Of a stretch of DNA of 64,000 bases, positions 1 to 9,915 are shown one piece after another. The stretch comes from Xanthostigma xanthostigma (Eukaryota > Arthropoda > Insecta > Raphidioptera > Raphidiidae): the NCBI GenBank assembly GCA_963575645.1, contig OY754465.1, positions 48,262,401 through 48,326,400 on the forward strand. Reading direction: 5' to 3'. Positions within the stretch are counted from its first letter, which is position 1, and every line of letters starts with the position of its first letter. A program made the translations under genes and the position numbers. The notes under the pieces are model-generated. The model saw nothing but the letters and a program-made list of their open reading frames with translations, did not search any database and was not told where the DNA came from.

Positions 1-3000
1 TCCAGTTTGATCTCTTTTTTGGTTACCCGCCATTTGTGACGAGCTTGAAGGGTCGTTAGATATTCCGACGACCAGCGTACCCAAAAATGTTCGTACATTT
101 GACGTAATAGTTGCCATCTATTGAGTCTACTGGTTTTGATGTCCAATAAACTAGGTTCAGGAATTGTGGTGAGAGCTGACCCGATGAGAAAGTGACCTGG
201 AGTCAACGCTGTCAAATCTGTAGGGTCATCTGAGAGAGCTTGTAACGGTCTGGAGTTCAAACACGCTTCCACTTCGGCCAGGAATGTAGCGAGTTCTTCG
301 TAAGTTAGCGTATGTTCTCCTATGACACGTCGTAAATGATGTTTCGTGGAACGGACTCCGGCTTCCCACAATCCGCCAAAGTGTGGCGAAGCTGGAGGAA
401 TAAACTTCCAATCTGTACCATCGTTGGACAGTAGCTCAGCAATTTCTCTTCGTTGAGGTGAAGAAATCTGAAACAGTCGCTTTAATTCATTATCAGCACC
501 AACAAATGTGGTACCGTTATCACTCCAAAGTGTGGAGCAGACACCACGTCGTGAGACGAAGCGTTTATAAGCAGCTATAAATGCTAATGTGGTATAGTCG
601 CTGACGACTTCTAAGTGAATGGCACGTGTCGCCATGCAAACGAATACAGCAATATAACCTTTGTAGGCACGGAAACCTCGACCTTTCGTTGTTCGTAGTC
701 GAATTGGACCAGCATAGTCAACTCCAGAGTGCAGAAAAGGTCGTGATGGTTGAACTCTCTGTGCTGGTAAATTCGCCATTAGTGGAGCAGTAGATGTAGC
801 CTGGTACGGAAGACAATTCCGACATTGTCTAATAATACTTCTCACTCGCTGTCTTCCTCCAAGAATCCAATAAATTCTTCTAAGATAGCTAAGAGTAAGC
901 TGCGTACCACCATGTAAAGTTTTTTGGTGTGCTTGATGAATTACTAAAGTTGTGAATGGTGATTGTTTCGGTAAAATGATGGGATGCTTCTCATCGTAGT
1001 TCAGTAAAGAATGCTGAAGACGTCCGCCGACTCGCAGTAATCCACTTTCATCAAGAAATGGTTTCAGCTTACTCAAGTGGCTTGTGTAAGTCAGCGATTC
1101 TTTTGATTGAAGAGCCTTGTAGTCTGCAGCGAATGATTCCTTTTGAACATACATAATCCAAAAATGTCGAGCGTCTCGTAGCTCTGTTGGTGTCAGGTGT
1201 CCTTTGCTTCGAAGTGCTACAGGATGTCTTAAATTAAAAATGAAACGTTTGCAATATCCTGTAACCCTGATGAGCTTGTTTAGCGAAGAATAACGCAGTA
1301 AAAGGTCCAAATTCTCTTTTGGAAACAATAGTGTAGCATGACTTTTGATCACTCGATCTTCCAAATCCACGTTAGATGGCAGGTTTGGTAGCGTAGTTGG
1401 CCAGCATGATGACGGTTTTGTAAGCCACTGTGGACCGTTCCACCACAGACTGTGATTTTCAAGCTCGACTGGATAAAGTCCACGAGACGCACAGTCAGCA
1501 GGATTTTCTGATGAAGATACGTGATGCCAAGTAGCCGTTGATTGTAGCGTTTGGATTTCACTCACTCTATTAGCGATGAAAGTCTTCCAGCGAGACGCGT
1601 GTCCTTTGATCCATGCAAGGACAACGGTAGAATCTGTCCACAGGTAAGTTGATTGTACGGAGTTGTCTAGAGTTTGTTGAACAGATTGTGTCAAACGAGC
1701 GAGTAGTGTAGCAGCACACAGTTCCAGGCGTGGCAATGAAACTCTTTTGACAGGCGCCACTTTTGTCTTCGCAGAGAGTAAAGTAATTTGCACGTTATCA
1801 TTGTCCGTTTGTACTCGAAGATAAATCACGGCAGCATAAGCTCGTTCAGATGCGTCAGCGAATCCGTGAAGTTCATATGTGGTTTGATTCGTTGCCTGAA
1901 TTCCCGTCCATCGTCTGAGTGAAATTCTTTCAATTGCAGGCAGTTGTGATCGATACAACTTCCACTGTTTCTCAACATCTGTAGGAAGATTCGTATCCCA
2001 GTCAACTCCAAGAAGCCACAATGATTGAAGTAAGATTTTTGCAGTGATTGTGACAGGACTTAGCCAGCCAAGTGGGTCGAATAATCTTGCGATATCCGAA
2101 AGAATCCCACGTTTCGTACTTTTAAATGATTCGTCGAAAAGTTGTACTCTGAATTTAAAAGTGTCTAGTTGTGGTTGCCAAAACAATCCTAACACATGAA
2201 CACCGCCAGCTTCAGGTTTCAATTCCATTTCAACAAGAGGTTCCTTTTCGTTATGAGGAATCTCTTCAAGCAGAGTTGAAGAATTGGAAACCCATTTACG
2301 TAAGTGAAATCCTCCAGCTTTCAGTATTCCAGTCAGCTGACGTTGATATTCCACAGCCTCCGGAATGGAATTAGCGCCTGTAAGCACATCATCAATGTAC
2401 ATATCACGTAAGATTATTTTTGCCCCGAGTGGATATTGATTTTGTTCATCATGTGCTAGCTGACGTAGAACTCTCAATGCAAGAAATGGAGCGCTTGCGG
2501 TCCCATATGTCACCGTGAGAAGACGATATTGTTGAACCGGTTGAGTAGAAGCGGCTCGCCATAAGATCCGTTGGTAGTCGCAATCTTCAGGATGTACCCA
2601 TATCTGCCGGTACATTTTGGCTATGTCTGCTCCGAAAACAATTGGATGCATTCTCCATCTTAGAATGATAGCTGATAAGTCAGGTTGTAATTTTGGACCG
2701 ATTAGCAGCGCATCATTTAGTGATAAACCATTTAATGATGGTTGCGAGGCGTTGAAAACGACGCGTAACTTCGTTGTGGAACTGGCTGTCTTTGTAACCG
2801 AATGGTGCGGTAAAATAAACCCAGATATATTTTCTGTAGTCGTGACCCTGGAAATAGGAGCCATGTGACCTAGTGAGCTGTACTCAGTCATGAAATCAGT
2901 GTATGAGTTAGCGAGGTCAGGATTTTTCATGAAACGTCGTTCCATGTGTAGAAGTAGTTGTAGTGCTGACTGATATGAATCGTTTAGGACGAAGTGCGTT

Positions 3001-5015
3001 GGATCTGTCTTAAATGGTAGTCGAACCACATAACGACCTTGATCATCTCGTGTATGAGTAGTTGTAAAGTGAGTTTCACATTTAATTTCATCATCGGTCA
3101 GTTGAGCGGAAACCGTAGCTACATCTTCCACTTGCCAGAAACGTTGTAGTTGAATGGATAACTCTGTATTAGTTACACAGTGCATACTGCAGGTCGTTGA
3201 CGATGATCTGTTTGTCGGAACTACTCCAGAGAGTATCCATCCTAAGGTTGTGCGTTGAGCAACAGGACTATTACGTAACCCTGTGCGTACACCATCGAGT
3301 AAAATCTGAGAGTAGATGTCAGCTCCCAGAACTAGATCGATACGTGCGGGTTTATTGTAGTCTGGATCTGCCAATTGCAAGTTTTCTAGATGTGTCCAAG
3401 TCTTGTTCAAACATTGAATAGTTGGCAAATGCGTTGTTAGCTTCGGCATTACGAGAGCTCTGACCTCATACGACTTGTCTGGAGCTATTTGAGAGTGCAT
3501 TTGTACGAAGGCAACTGTTCTAACAGTTGCAGTTGTGGCATTTCCAAGTCCATATACAGTGATGTTGGTAGGTTTTCTTTTTAAACGAAGTTGTTGTGCG
3601 ACAGATTCCGTAATAAATGACGATTCCGACCCTTGATCCAAGAGAGCGCGTACTGTAAGAATTCGACCATCCGCAGAGCGAAGATTAACTTTAGCAGTAG
3701 CTAAAAGAACAGCTGTGTTTTGTGAATTAGATTCTATTCTTGATGTCATAGCCGACGTTGAGGCTTGCTCAGTTGAGCCTTCAGTCTTGCTTTGAGTGAA
3801 CGTTGAAGCAATAGAGCTACCATGGAGCATTGAATGATGGTTAGCTCCACAATTCTGGCATCGTTTCACAGAGGCACAGTTTCTTCTTAAGTGCTTATTG
3901 CTAAGGCAATTATAGCAGAGCTGTTTTTGGAAGATCAACTCTCGTCGTTGGTCAGGAGTCTTCTTTCGGAAGTTTGAACAAAACATAATGAAATGCTTGC
4001 CAGAGCAGTCTTGGCATTTTTGTTCATCGGGTGTAGTGGTAGCAGCGTGTGTTCTGCAGCGTGATGATTGCGTTTCTTTAGGAATAGCTGTCTTCCCTCG
4101 AGTAGTAGTAGATGCGTCTAGTGCTTCGAGTTCTCGAATACGCCCTTCAATGAATTCTTTGAGCTGTGTGTACTTGACTGGATCTGCCGTTGAGCTGATT
4201 GACTTTTCCCAATCACGACGAGAAGCAATGTCAAGTCGATCCACTGTTATATGCACAAGCCAGTCATCCCAGTAGTCAACCGGCCTTTTGAGATTCTCTA
4301 AGGCTCGAATCACTTCAGTTGTTCCGTCATATAATCGCTTCAGTTCAGATGCTGATTCACTTTGTACAGCAGGAAGCTTTGTTAAGTTTTGTAGATGAGT
4401 ATGAATAATTAAACGCTTGTTTTCATACCGGGCTACCAATTGATCCCAGGCAATTTTGTAGTTGGCGCTAGTTACTTCAAGATTTTTCAGTAATTGTTCG
4501 GCTTCACCAGTGAGACTTAACTTGAGGTAATGAAGTCGTTGTACATCTGATAATGACGTATTATTATGTACGAGAGAAGTAAAAAGATCGTTGAAGCTTG
4601 CCCAGTCAGTATAATTGCCCGAAAACCGAGGCACATTAATGCGAGGTAACATGTTATGATGACCCCCAGTAGCAGCAATCGATCCGTCTTCTGTGTTTGT
4701 TGAATTTGCATTTGGCGTTGTATTTTCAAATTCATATAGCATGTCGAGTAATTCTCCCTTGACTGTAGCGTAATCATCAGCAGCCTTATCAAAATGGTTT
4801 TCTTTGTAATATGAAGTGTCTTGAAATGTAGGATTGTTAAGACCGATTAAAGAGTAGTGATTCTCTTGTAATTTATTCCAGTAAGTTTCAAGTTGCTCAA
4901 GACGAGCGCGTATAGCACCACGCGTGATATTGTCTCGACCAAGTTTCTTCAGGTTAATTATAGTGCGTGAAATTAACCCAGATGTACACTCTTGTTTGTT
5001 TAAAAGATCTTGCAT
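1..5015 (-). CDS. BEL/Pao retrotransposon Gag-Pol polyprotein, C-terminus beyond the window
   Basis: This is a single reading frame from the ATG at 5015 to the left edge, 1,671 codons without a stop. The frame was checked at the zinc knuckles, protease, RT, RNase H and integrase motifs, which all fall in the same phase. Domain order is Gag (residues 1 to about 330); three CCHC-like knuckles at about 334, 367 and 386; an aspartic protease with D460 in LLDQGS; reverse transcriptase with YIDD at 873-876; RNase H with D1054 in FADAS; an integrase zinc motif with cysteines at 1398 and 1401; and integrase catalytic D1433, D1499 and E1551. Protease, RT, RNase H, integrase order defines BEL/Pao. The start is the first ATG after an in-frame TAA about 70 bases upstream. 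The family is usually 1,700-1,800 residues, so only the extreme C-terminus is missing. It copies the element through RNA and inserts the cDNA. An open frame this long suggests a young, possibly mobile copy. Confidence 0.95.
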   Translation of the reverse strand, partial: MQDLLNKQECTSGLISRTIINLKKLGRDNITRGAIRARLEQLETYWNKLQENHYSLIGLNNPTFQDTSYYKENHFDKAADDYATVKGELLDMLYEFENTTPNANSTNTEDGSIAATGGHHNMLPRINVPRFSGNYTDWASFNDLFTSLVHNNTSLSDVQRLHYLKLSLTGEAEQLLKNLEVTSANYKIAWDQLVARYENKRLIIHTHLQNLTKLPAVQSESASELKRLYDGTTEVIRALENLKRPVDYWDDWLVHITVDRLDIASRRDWEKSISSTADPVKYTQLKEFIEGRIRELEALDASTTTRGKTAIPKETQSSRCRTHAATTTPDEQKCQDCSGKHFIMFCSNFRKKTPDQRRELIFQKQLCYNCLSNKHLRRNCASVKRCQNCGANHHSMLHGSSIASTFTQSKTEGSTEQASTSAMTSRIESNSQNTAVLLATAKVNLRSADGRILTVRALLDQGSESSFITESVAQQLRLKRKPTNITVYGLGNATTATVRTVAFVQMHSQIAPDKSYEVRALVMPKLTTHLPTIQCLNKTWTHLENLQLADPDYNKPARIDLVLGADIYSQILLDGVRTGLRNSPVAQRTTLGWILSGVVPTNRSSSTTCSMHCVTNTELSIQLQRFWQVEDVATVSAQLTDDEIKCETHFTTTHTRDDQGRYVVRLPFKTDPTHFVLNDSYQSALQLLLHMERRFMKNPDLANSYTDFMTEYSSLGHMAPISRVTTTENISGFILPHHSVTKTASSTTKLRVVFNASQPSLNGLSLNDALLIGPKLQPDLSAIILRWRMHPIVFGADIAKMYRQIWVHPEDCDYQRILWRAASTQPVQQYRLLTVTYGTASAPFLALRVLRQLAHDEQNQYPLGAKIILRDMYIDDVLTGANSIPEAVEYQRQLTGILKAGGFHLRKWVSNSSTLLEEIPHNEKEPLVEMELKPEAGGVHVLGLFWQPQLDTFKFRVQLFDESFKSTKRGILSDIARLFDPLGWLSPVTITAKILLQSLWLLGVDWDTNLPTDVEKQWKLYRSQLPAIERISLRRWTGIQATNQTTYELHGFADASERAYAAVIYLRVQTDNDNVQITLLSAKTKVAPVKRVSLPRLELCAATLLARLTQSVQQTLDNSVQSTYLWTDSTVVLAWIKGHASRWKTFIANRVSEIQTLQSTATWHHVSSSENPADCASRGLYPVELENHSLWWNGPQWLTKPSSCWPTTLPNLPSNVDLEDRVIKSHATLLFPKENLDLLLRYSSLNKLIRVTGYCKRFIFNLRHPVALRSKGHLTPTELRDARHFWIMYVQKESFAADYKALQSKESLTYTSHLSKLKPFLDESGLLRVGGRLQHSLLNYDEKHPIILPKQSPFTTLVIHQAHQKTLHGGTQLTLSYLRRIYWILGGRQRVRSIIRQCRNCLPYQATSTAPLMANLPAQRVQPSRPFLHSGVDYAGPIRLRTTKGRGFRAYKGYIAVFVCMATRAIHLEVVSDYTTLAFIAAYKRFVSRRGVCSTLWSDNGTTFVGADNELKRLFQISSPQRREIAELLSNDGTDWKFIPPASPHFGGLWEAGVRSTKHHLRRVIGEHTLTYEELATFLAEVEACLNSRPLQALSDDPTDLTALTPGHFLIGSALTTIPEPSLLDIKTSRLNRWQLLRQMYEHFWVRWSSEYLTTLQARHKWRVTKKEIKL

Positions 5016-5151
5016 GACGATCAGTAGTAATAAACTTGCGAAAAATAGTAATTTTATACTTGTAAAGTATGTAGAAAAGCTTGATTATTTGCAATCGTTG
5101 TATTAGAAAGCGTAGTTATTATTCTTATTTTTGCGTTGATTTTTTAAATAA

Positions 5152-5168
5152 TCCGGCTCGAAGGACCA
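5152..5168 (-). promoter_or_regulatory. Primer-binding site complementary to tRNA-Tyr
   Basis: On the minus strand the site reads TGGTCCTTCGAGCCGGA. The plus strand therefore matches the 3' end of an insect tRNA-Tyr, including the added CCA (acceptor strand TCGAAGG, discriminator A). It primes minus-strand cDNA synthesis. It sits 4 bases inside the proposed LTR end, as expected. Confidence 0.85.
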
Positions 5169-5172
5169 AAAA

Positions 5173-5378
5173 TGTACCAAATTGTTGTAGAATTTTGTTA
5201 TATTGAACACAAAGAAAGGATAATAAATACGGAGTAGTTTTTAGTCGTGTTGTAGTTGAACATAAACTAATATTTTATTTAAAATTATCTTAAAAGAAAT
5301 GTACAGTTACATAAAAAATAAAAATAATTGCATAATTCAAAAAGTATAAAATAAAATAATTCACTTTATCAAAAAAGC
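5173..5378 (-). repeat. 5' LTR of the BEL/Pao element (outer border approximate)
   Basis: Next to the primer-binding site the element strand ends in GGTACA, matching the CA end of an LTR. The outer TG end is not fixed: candidates lie at about 5262 (TGTTCAACTAC) and 5379 (TGCTTTTTTG). The region is AT-rich with AATAAAATA-type strings that could be poly(A) signals. Without the 3' LTR, the length stays a guess. Confidence 0.5.
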
Positions 5379-5985
5379 AGGGCCGAACTAAACGAATACT
5401 GAACATGTGGAAAACCAAATAAAACGTCTCTGATAGAGGAATCTAGAGGCACCTCAGAAGTCAGAAATGTTACGACTACCCTATCTAGTGTTTTTCGCTC
5501 GCAAGTGTAACGTTGACAATGGGTTGTAGAACGTATTGTCAGAAAATCTAGTTTGACAATTACCTTAGATAGCGCTGGATTTAGACTAGAGACAGCAGGG
5601 GCTAGTGCCCAGGACAGCAAATTTTTAGGGGCGGGAAAATTTAGAACGTGGAAAAAAAAATTTTTTCGCGTTACAGAAAATTCTTCGAAAATTGTGATCG
5701 TGTTGAAAACATTCATAAATAATTTTGTTTTCAGTCAGACGCGTTTGCCTCTGAAAATATCTCGCAATTGACGACCAATCGTTTTGTTTGTCAAATTATG
5801 ATTTTTAATACGGAAAGGAATGTTTTTATCCCATTAGTGAAAAAAATATTTTTGACATAAACGAATCATTTTATTGATTTGAAAATTGTATACCGAACAT
5901 TTACCCCATATTATGTAGGATTTAGGTAATGGGTCGGCAATTTTCACGGTGCCCTAAGACGGCAATTAGAGTAAATCCGGCCCTG
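5378..5985. mobile_element. Non-autonomous hAT-like element
   Basis: The left end reads CAGGGCCGAACT and the right end is the reverse complement of CAGGGCCGGATTT, typical hAT termini. A subterminal segment (5571-5660, with AGGGGCGG) is shared in inverse orientation with 45521-45600. No matching 8-bp duplication is visible: the right end abuts a palindrome and the left end abuts the LTR. Frames of 72-115 codons inside show no known domain. Confidence 0.55.
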
Positions 5986-5987
5986 AT

Positions 5988-6202
5988 TGAAGGAGATTTA
6001 TTTGGTTGAGGAACAATTGAAAAATAAGCTTTACCAGAGTATCTCTTGTAGCCAAAGTTTCGAAAATTTTATTTTCATCCTCAGGGCCTCATTGCATTTT
6101 GGCACTGAGGATGAAAATATAATTTTTTGAAACGTTGGCCACAAGCGATACTCTGGTAAAGCTTATTTTTCAATTGTTCCTCAACCAAATACATCTCCTT
6201 CA
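5988..6202. mobile_element. Palindromic repeat with hammerhead-like core
   Basis: Two arms of about 95 bases form a long hairpin with a central spacer near 6085-6100. Each arm, read outward from the centre, carries CTGAGGA (minus 6084-6078; plus 6105-6111), an AT hairpin, then GAAAC (minus 6061-6057; plus 6129-6133). The minus copy has a 6-bp stem, GAAAAT/ATTTTC. This is the CTGANGA...GAAA layout of hammerhead ribozymes, with one extra base after the first box. No target duplication is evident. Confidence 0.6.
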
Positions 6203-7251
6203 GTACATATTTTTGGAACAAAACTTCTACTATAATACATTTTTATAAATTATTTTAATAAATGTAGCATCAGTCTTATATCGTACTGAAACTTTCCATT
6301 AAATATATATAGAACATTATAGACAAAAAAAATTATTGATCTACATACAAACAGATTAATTTTTTTCATAAAAGTCCCTAATTAGGTTAGCAGTTTTTTA
6401 ATACTAAGCAAATTTAAAATTTCTTCATAATTTGGAAAGTTGGCAAGTTTTACTAAATCAGTTTATCGATATCCTCAGAAAAACCTTTGCGACCATGAAT
6501 TGTTTCACAAGAGTGGGACTTAGGAACCACTGCTTTCATATTGTAACCCCTATTTTTAAAGTGTATAGAAGTCTTAATAATGCGAAGCGATCCATGTTTA
6601 TAATGCGTATGCCTTCTTACAAAAGTTGGTTGCACAGTCATATAGTATTACATAATATCGGATCAATGAAAGTATCGATTTAATTTCTCATAGCGTTCAA
6701 GCTTATGAAAGCTATTCATCATCCAAACCATACTAACTATGCCACATAAATTACACTAAAGCTGTCTTGAATCGCGTTTCCGTTCACCATTTTAATATGT
6801 CAGTAGCTTGCTTATTTGTTTATTTTTCTTTTTTAATTTTTTTCTCGATCATCAAAAATCTATGATTTAGATTATAAACTTATTATTTTATGGCTATAGT
6901 ACACAATTTTTTATGGCAATTGCTTAGAAGGCGAAGCATACAATTTTTTTTTTAATGTTACGAAAAATAACTTTAAAATGAATGGTCTATAATTACAATA
7001 TTTTTTAATGCTCGGCAGAAAACAAACGCTATTTAATGTAGGTAACAAAATTCAACACGTGTCGTCATTATCAATACAATTACATGTTTTAAAAGAAATG
7101 TTATCAAAAAAATTTGGACATCATTAAGGTTGGCAAGATAATATCCAAAACGATATATGAAAAAAAATTACAAAAATTTACATATATGTATCGTAATTTT
7201 TAGTTTATTTACCTGATAACAAAGTTGTTGAAACATTTGATATTTAAAAAA
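6203..7251. other. AT-rich spacer, nothing recognised
   Basis: I see no domain-bearing frame, structured repeat or RNA gene here. Frames of up to 83 codons at 6432-6683 look like chance. Confidence 0.5.
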
Positions 7252-7265
7252 TAATATTTTTTAAT

Positions 7266-7414
7266 TCTTCAAATAAATAAAATTGTCGACCAATTTTTCT
7301 TAGACCAATATATTGACAAAAAATATTATTTTGTCAATATATTGGTCTGTGAAAAAAATTGGTCGACAATTTTATTTATTTGAAGATTTCTATTCAGACG
7401 TTAATCAAAGATTT
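7266..7414 (-). mobile_element. Short palindromic retroposon-like element, family A copy 1
   Basis: The copy is flanked by a perfect 14-bp direct repeat, TAATATTTTTTAAT (7252-7265 and 7415-7428). It starts TTCAAATAAATAAAATTG and contains GTCGACCAA. Its two arms (about 7266-7320 and 7332-7389) are inverted copies, followed by a 3'-like unique tail with CAGACGTTAATCAAAG. Only the outer part of the longer copies at 56505 and 57791 is present; the hammerhead-like core is missing. Confidence 0.75.
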
Positions 7415-7428
7415 TAATATTTTTTAAT

Positions 7429-8311
7429 ATCATGAGAAGGGAAAAAATTAAACCTATGATAACAAAAAGTAAGAGAAGAGTATTTAAAGGTTTAGAAAAA
7501 ATGTGAAATATGTTTTAAACAAAAGGAAAGTTATTGGTTATTCGAAAGGATTTATTGAAACTTAAATCTGATTAGATTTTTAACACAATCAATGAAGTAG
7601 TTTTAAAGTTGTTTAAATAATAAAAATTAAAATAAATATGTTTGACATTTTTGTCGCATAACTCCTAATCTACTTGTTGGTTCAATAAAATTTAAATTAA
7701 CTTAAATATACACATCACTTTACAATCATTCTGAAAAAATAAACAAAAATTAGAATTAGCTGAAAGTTTTAGGGTTGGTCCACAGGTCAACCTATTGCAC
7801 ATTTTTTAGATTATACATCTTGATATAGTTTAGGAAACACAGTCCTAACTTTTCCATTATGATTAATAAGTTAAAATACATTTAGACCTTAAATTATACA
7901 TTCCGTAGTTTAATTTTGTAAATTTATTTGTTTAGTGACCATAAACGATTACATATTTATTGATTTGATTTAATAATTTTACAAACTGCGCTACTGATTT
8001 CCCATTTCGTTTTCGACTTTGTGTTTGTTCTCGAAAAGCAAATTACTAGAGGCATTTTAGACAATGTATATTAATATACGTCTGCTTTACGTCACAACTG
8101 AATTATGGTGCAGTTAAATAATTTAAGTTACCACGTTATGCAACTGGGAACACCACATCTTAAGTCTAAGATTAATATTTTAAGGTAAATAAATTGAAAA
8201 CAACTTAAGAAAACTCTTTTACTCACGTCAAAATATAACCTTTCTATTATAGTAGAAGAGCAATTAAACATTTTTGGTTAGGTATATTTGAGGCGATTAC
8301 GCGACTTTGCA
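7429..8311. other. AT-rich spacer, nothing recognised
   Basis: I found no recognisable gene, RNA or repeat. Around 8033 a string CTAGAGGCATTTTAGA resembles parts of the inverted repeat at 9.2-9.8 kb. Confidence 0.4.
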
Positions 8312-9113
8312 TCACCCGACAAAATATCCCCGATAAAATATCCTTCGGACAAAATATCCTTCGACAAAGTATCCCACACCGTCGTAAGCACTAAAATTGA
8401 CATGAATATTTAAAAACAACATACCCCGTTATCGTTCAACCTGGAATTGTTTTTTTAGAAACTCCCTCTTTCTTCCTTCCCGTTTCACTGCGAAACAATT
8501 CGAATACCCCGTTATCGTTCACCCCGGAATTGTTTTTTTAGAAACTCCCTCTTTCTTCCTTCCCGTCTCACTGCGAAACAATTCGAATACCCCGTTATCG
8601 TTCACCCCGGAATTATTTTTTTAGAAACTCCCTCTTTCCCCCTTCCCATTTCACTGCGAAACAATTCGCATATCCCGTTATCGTTTACCCCGGAATTGTT
8701 CTTTTAGGAACTCCCACTTTCCCCCTTCCCGTTTCACTGCGAGACAATTAGCATACTTACCATCGACACGACCCCGTAATTGCTTTTTTAAAAAAAAGTG
8801 TGTTTTAAAGGGGAATCACTTCTTCAACTGTCCTATAGTAATAGATAGTTCCGTGCGTTTCAAAATTCTCCATAATCAAAACCGTCCATTCAGTAAAATT
8901 TTACCAAATTATATCTAGCTTGCAGACCAGTTGTTTGGAAATGATTTCTTCAACTGTCCTATAGCAATAGACAGTTTCATGGGGTTCTCAATTCCCCAAA
9001 ATATTTATTCAGGGTCATTACGTCGGGGGTTATTATGTTGGGGGATATTTTTCCCGTAGGATATTTAGTCAAGATTATATTTTGTCGGGGGATATTATGT
9101 CGGGGGATCAAGA
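8312..9113. mobile_element. TIR element with repeated CGACAAAATATCC subterminal motifs
   Basis: The left end holds about four copies of (C)GACAAAATATCC within 8316-8375. The right end (8995-9110) holds inverted copies of the same motif (GGGGGATATT, TTTGTCGGGGGATATT). Arrays of short subterminal repeats in opposite orientation are usual transposase-binding architecture. The centre holds an 83-bp tandem array, and a direct duplication (CTTCAACTGTCCTATAG at about 8823 and 8946). I cannot name the superfamily. Confidence 0.55.
8421..8752. repeat. Tandem array, four copies of an 83-bp unit
   Basis: Copies start at 8421, 8504, 8587 and 8670, exactly 83 bases apart, each beginning ATACCCCGTTATCG or close to it. 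A degenerate partial fifth unit runs to about 8800. Units 1-3 are near identical; unit 4 has drifted. Confidence 0.9.
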
Positions 9114-9124
9114 CGCGTGTTACC

Positions 9125-9915
9125 ATTTGAGGCAGGGTGAACATTTGTGTAACATTTCTTTTGTAATGCCTGAACACAAAATCAAAAACTTGGTTCAAAG
9201 GTAGTGGGCTAGCCAAGTCGTGAATTATTAATTTTGAGAAATGTTATTTGCAAAAAAGTCCTAGAGGCATTTTGTAATTTTAATACTTTCAAATTTGGTA
9301 TTTAATAATAAAATTTAAAATAAATAAGCCAGATTATTTAGTCGGATCTAAATGTTTGCCAGGCGGTTTCAAAACTGTACGTTAAAGTGTCTATTATACG
9401 CAAGTGTGGGTGAGACGCTACGGGTAAGTTGAAAATGGCGGTCGTCTGAGTTGGATTGACTCTCGCAAGATATACATTCTCTCTTACATTTTAACCTACC
9501 CGTAGTGTCTTAACCGCGCTCACGTATAATATTCCCGGATAAATTGGCAGGTAAAAAGTCTCGCCAAAATGGCCTACCTGTCAAAAATATTTTTTTTTTA
9601 GGTATAAGTATTTTTCTGTCTAAATCACGGCATTCCTATAATATATTTTTTTTGATATTTATGATTTATATTTTTTAAGCTGCCTGGCAAACATTTAGAT
9701 CCGGATGAATAATCTTGATTATTTATTTTTTATTTCATTACGTACTAATTCTGAAGGCTTCACAATTTCTAAATGCCTCAAGGATATTTTTTGCCATTAA
9801 AACTTTACAGCGTTAAACATTCAAGGTTTGGTTAGAGCCCGTCTACCCTTCAGCCAAGTCTTCGATTTTGTGTTCAGATATTATAAAAGAAGTTTCACAC
9901 ATTCTCACGATTTTT
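9125..9915. repeat. Large inverted repeat enclosing another TIR element
   Basis: Diverged arms at about 9130-9300 and 9745-9912 are inverted copies. Both contain the strings CTGAACACAAAATC and GAGGCATTT. The centre is occupied by the element at 9333-9713, so this is either a foldback element with a nested insertion or the arms of an older one. Confidence 0.6.
9333..9713. mobile_element. MITE with about 35-bp TIRs
   Basis: The left end ATTATTTAGTCGGATCTAAA matches the reverse complement of the right end (ATTATTCATCCGGATCTAAA), continuing with TGTTTGCCAGGC. A second inverted repeat lies inside (9390-9435 and 9483-9532, sharing CTACGGGTA). The superfamily is not assigned. Confidence 0.65.

Larger units (their letters stand above)
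1..5378 (-). mobile_element. BEL/Pao LTR retrotransposon, 5' part
   Basis: The element runs right to left: 5' LTR, primer-binding site, a leader of about 135 bases, then Gag-Pol. The 3' LTR and the integrase C-terminus lie outside the window, so the LTRs cannot be compared to date the insertion. The outer border is approximate because a hAT-like terminus (CAGGGCCG) abuts at 5378. Confidence 0.85.

Noticed and set aside
5369..5716. 115-codon minus-strand frame
   Set aside because: It lies inside a hAT-like element in low-complexity context and shows no domain.
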